From: Bradyrhizobium sp. SZCCT0148
GTDB lineage: Bacteria > Pseudomonadota > Alphaproteobacteria > Rhizobiales > Xanthobacteraceae
Length of the DNA stretch: 64,000 nt
Assembly: GCF_018129985.1 (NCBI RefSeq)
Contig: NZ_JAFCKT010000019.1
Location: forward strand, 1 to 64,000
Direction: 5' to 3'
The position numbers and the translations under genes are program-made. Positions 62,523 to 64,000 of the stretch are shown here, in pieces (positions within the stretch are counted from its first letter, which is position 1; each line of letters begins with the position of its first letter). Under the pieces are notes generated by a model. It was not told the DNA's origin, ran no database searches, and worked only from the letters and a program-made list of their open reading frames with translations.

Positions 62523-64000
62523 CTAATAGATGGACGGCTCGCCGATCGGCGCGCCGAAATCGGTCTCGAGGAAGTCGAAGTCGCAGCCCTCATTGGCCTG
62601 CTTAATGTGCTTGGTGAACATCCAGCCATAGCCGCGCTCGAAACGAACTTCCGGCTGCTTCCAGGCGGCGCGACGTTTTTCCAGTTCGGCTTCGCCGACG
62701 TCGAGATTGATGGTGCGCGCGGCGACGTCGAGCGAGATGCGGTCGCCGTTCTGCACCAGCGCCAGCGGGCCGCCGATATAGGATTCCGGCGAGACGTGCA
62801 GGATGCAGGCGCCGTAGCTGGTGCCGCTCATGCGTGCGTCCGAGATCCGCACCATGTCGCGCACGCCCTGCTTCACGAGCTTGGTCGGAATCGGGAGCAT
62901 GCCCCATTCCGGCATGCCCGGGCCACCTTGCGGCCCCGCATTGCGCAGGATGAGAATGTGGTCCTCGGTGACATCGAGGTTGGGATCCTCGACCGCCTTC
63001 TTCATCGAGGGATAGTCGTCGAACACCAGCGCAGGTCCGGTGTGCTTGAGGAAGCGCGGCGCGCAGGCTGACGGCTTGATGACGCAGCCGTCGGGCGCGA
63101 GGTTGCCCTTGAGCACGGCGAGCGCGCCTTCTTTGTAGATCGGATTGTCTATACCGCGGATCACGTCGCCGTTGTGAACTTCGGCCCCCTCGATATTCTC
63201 GCCGATGGTCTTTCCGGTGACCGTGATGCAGTCGAGATGCAGATGCGGCTTGATCTGGCCCATCAGCGCCGGCAGGCCGCCGGCGTAGAAGAAGTCCTCC
63301 ATCAGATAGGCATCGCCGCTGGGCCGCACATTGGCGATCACGGGCACCTTGCGGCTCGCGATCTCGAAATCGTCGAGGCCGATGTCCTGGCCGGCGCGGC
63401 GCGCCTGCGCGATCAGATGGATGATGGCGTTGGTCGAGCATCCCATCGCCATCGCGACCGCGATTGCGTTCTCGAAGGCCTTCCGGGTCTGGATCACCTT
63501 CGGCGTCAAATCTTCCCACACCATCTCGACGATGCGGCGGCCGCATTCGGAGGCCATGCGGATGTGGTTGGCATCCGCCGCCGGGATCGAGGAGGCGCCC
63601 GGCAGCGTCATGCCGATCGCCTCGGCGATCGCGGTCATGGTCGAGGCCGTACCCATGGTCATGCAGGTGCCGTAGCTGCGGGCGATGCCGGCTTCGATGT
63701 CGAGCCAGTCCTTGTCGGAGATTTTCCCGGCGCGGCGCTCGTCCCAGTATTTCCAGCCGTCGGAGCCGGAGCCGAGCGTCTTGCCCTTCCAGTTGCCGCG
63801 CAGCATCGGACCCGCCGGCAGATAGATCGCCGGAATGTTCATCGAGGTCGCGCCCAGCAGCAGCGCCGGCGTCGTCTTGTCGCAGCCGCCCATCAGCACC
63901 ACGCCGTCGACGGGATGGCTGCGCAGCAATTCTTCCGCGTCCATCGCGAGCAGGTTGCGATAAAGCATGGTGGTCGGCTTGAGCAGCGATTCCGACAGCG
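62523..64000 (-). CDS. IlvD/Edd-family dehydratase (sugar-acid type), N-terminus beyond window
   Basis: Iron-sulfur dehydratase; about 491 residues are present and the start lies past base 64000. Cluster-binding Cys positions are in MGGCDKTTP and GTCMTMGTAST. The SDARMSGTSYGACILH segment and the C-terminal ETDFGAPIGEPSIY are typical of L-arabinonate/pentonate dehydratases rather than dihydroxy-acid dehydratase of isoleucine-valine synthesis. It would convert a sugar acid to a 2-keto-3-deoxy acid. The RraA-family gene downstream could cleave that product. Assignment to a sugar acid is inference. Confidence 0.88.
   Translation of the reverse strand, partial: LSESLLKPTTMLYRNLLAMDAEELLRSHPVDGVVLMGGCDKTTPALLLGATSMNIPAIYLPAGPMLRGNWKGKTLGSGSDGWKYWDERRAGKISDKDWLDIEAGIARSYGTCMTMGTASTMTAIAEAIGMTLPGASSIPAADANHIRMASECGRRIVEMVWEDLTPKVIQTRKAFENAIAVAMAMGCSTNAIIHLIAQARRAGQDIGLDDFEIASRKVPVIANVRPSGDAYLMEDFFYAGGLPALMGQIKPHLHLDCITVTGKTIGENIEGAEVHNGDVIRGIDNPIYKEGALAVLKGNLAPDGCVIKPSACAPRFLKHTGPALVFDDYPSMKKAVEDPNLDVTEDHILILRNAGPQGGPGMPEWGMLPIPTKLVKQGVRDMVRISDARMSGTSYGACILHVSPESYIGGPLALVQNGDRISLDVAARTINLDVGEAELEKRRAAWKQPEVRFERGYGWMFTKHIKQANEGCDFDFLETDFGAPIGEPSIY

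Overview
The window is chromosomal DNA from a GC-rich alphaproteobacterium, most likely a Bradyrhizobium or close relative in the Nitrobacteraceae. This rests on codon bias, tandem chemoreceptors, a form II CO-dehydrogenase-like cluster, many small dispersed palindromic repeats, and pseudo-caspase proteins of a kind I associate with rhizobia. Organism assignment is inference from protein character; no search was run. No rRNA, tRNA, CRISPR array, prophage or intact insertion sequence was seen.

Layout. 1-3.4 kb: two tandem methyl-accepting chemotaxis proteins on the minus strand, the first cut by the window edge. 3.8-7.5 kb: coxS-coxL-coxM-like molybdenum hydroxylase operon closed by a strong terminator, then an alpha-methylacyl-CoA racemase-like enzyme. 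9.0-17.5 kb: tyrosine/homogentisate catabolism. hppD is divergent from an Lrp-type regulator. A second minus-strand operon (FAD hydroxylase, DUF2783, metallo-beta-lactamase-fold protein, hmgA, fahA) is divergent from a MarR regulator. Both intergenic regions carry palindromic candidate operators. 17.7-31.7 kb: envelope and signalling genes: a lactonase-like enzyme, a pseudo-caspase with TPRs, an OmpA-domain protein, an RND pump, a Crp/Fnr regulator, an AsmA-like protein and a CACHE-HAMP-GAF-cyclase.

31.9-39.6 kb: a GntR regulator is followed by a compact catabolic operon: an SsuA/NMT1-type ABC importer with two different permeases, a cytoplasmic NodB-fold hydrolase, an FAA-family hydrolase and a MetE-like zinc enzyme. 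The substrate is unknown, and this is the best candidate for an undescribed pathway. 39.7-50.9 kb: LTxxQ and LysM periplasmic proteins, a GGDEF-EAL protein, a VOC protein in atypical DNA, several very small proteins, a lactonase-fold propeller and an orphan RND adaptor. 51-54 kb: a second pseudo-caspase divergent from an uncharacterised 575-residue protein. 54.4-64 kb: secreted nuclease-like protein, serine-glyoxylate aminotransferase, an MBOAT/SGNH O-acylation pair, an S9 peptidase, and RraA-family and IlvD/Edd-family genes of probable sugar-acid metabolism, the last cut by the right edge.

At least ten inverted-repeat elements of a few recurrent families sit between genes, including one inside the hmgA-fahA operon.
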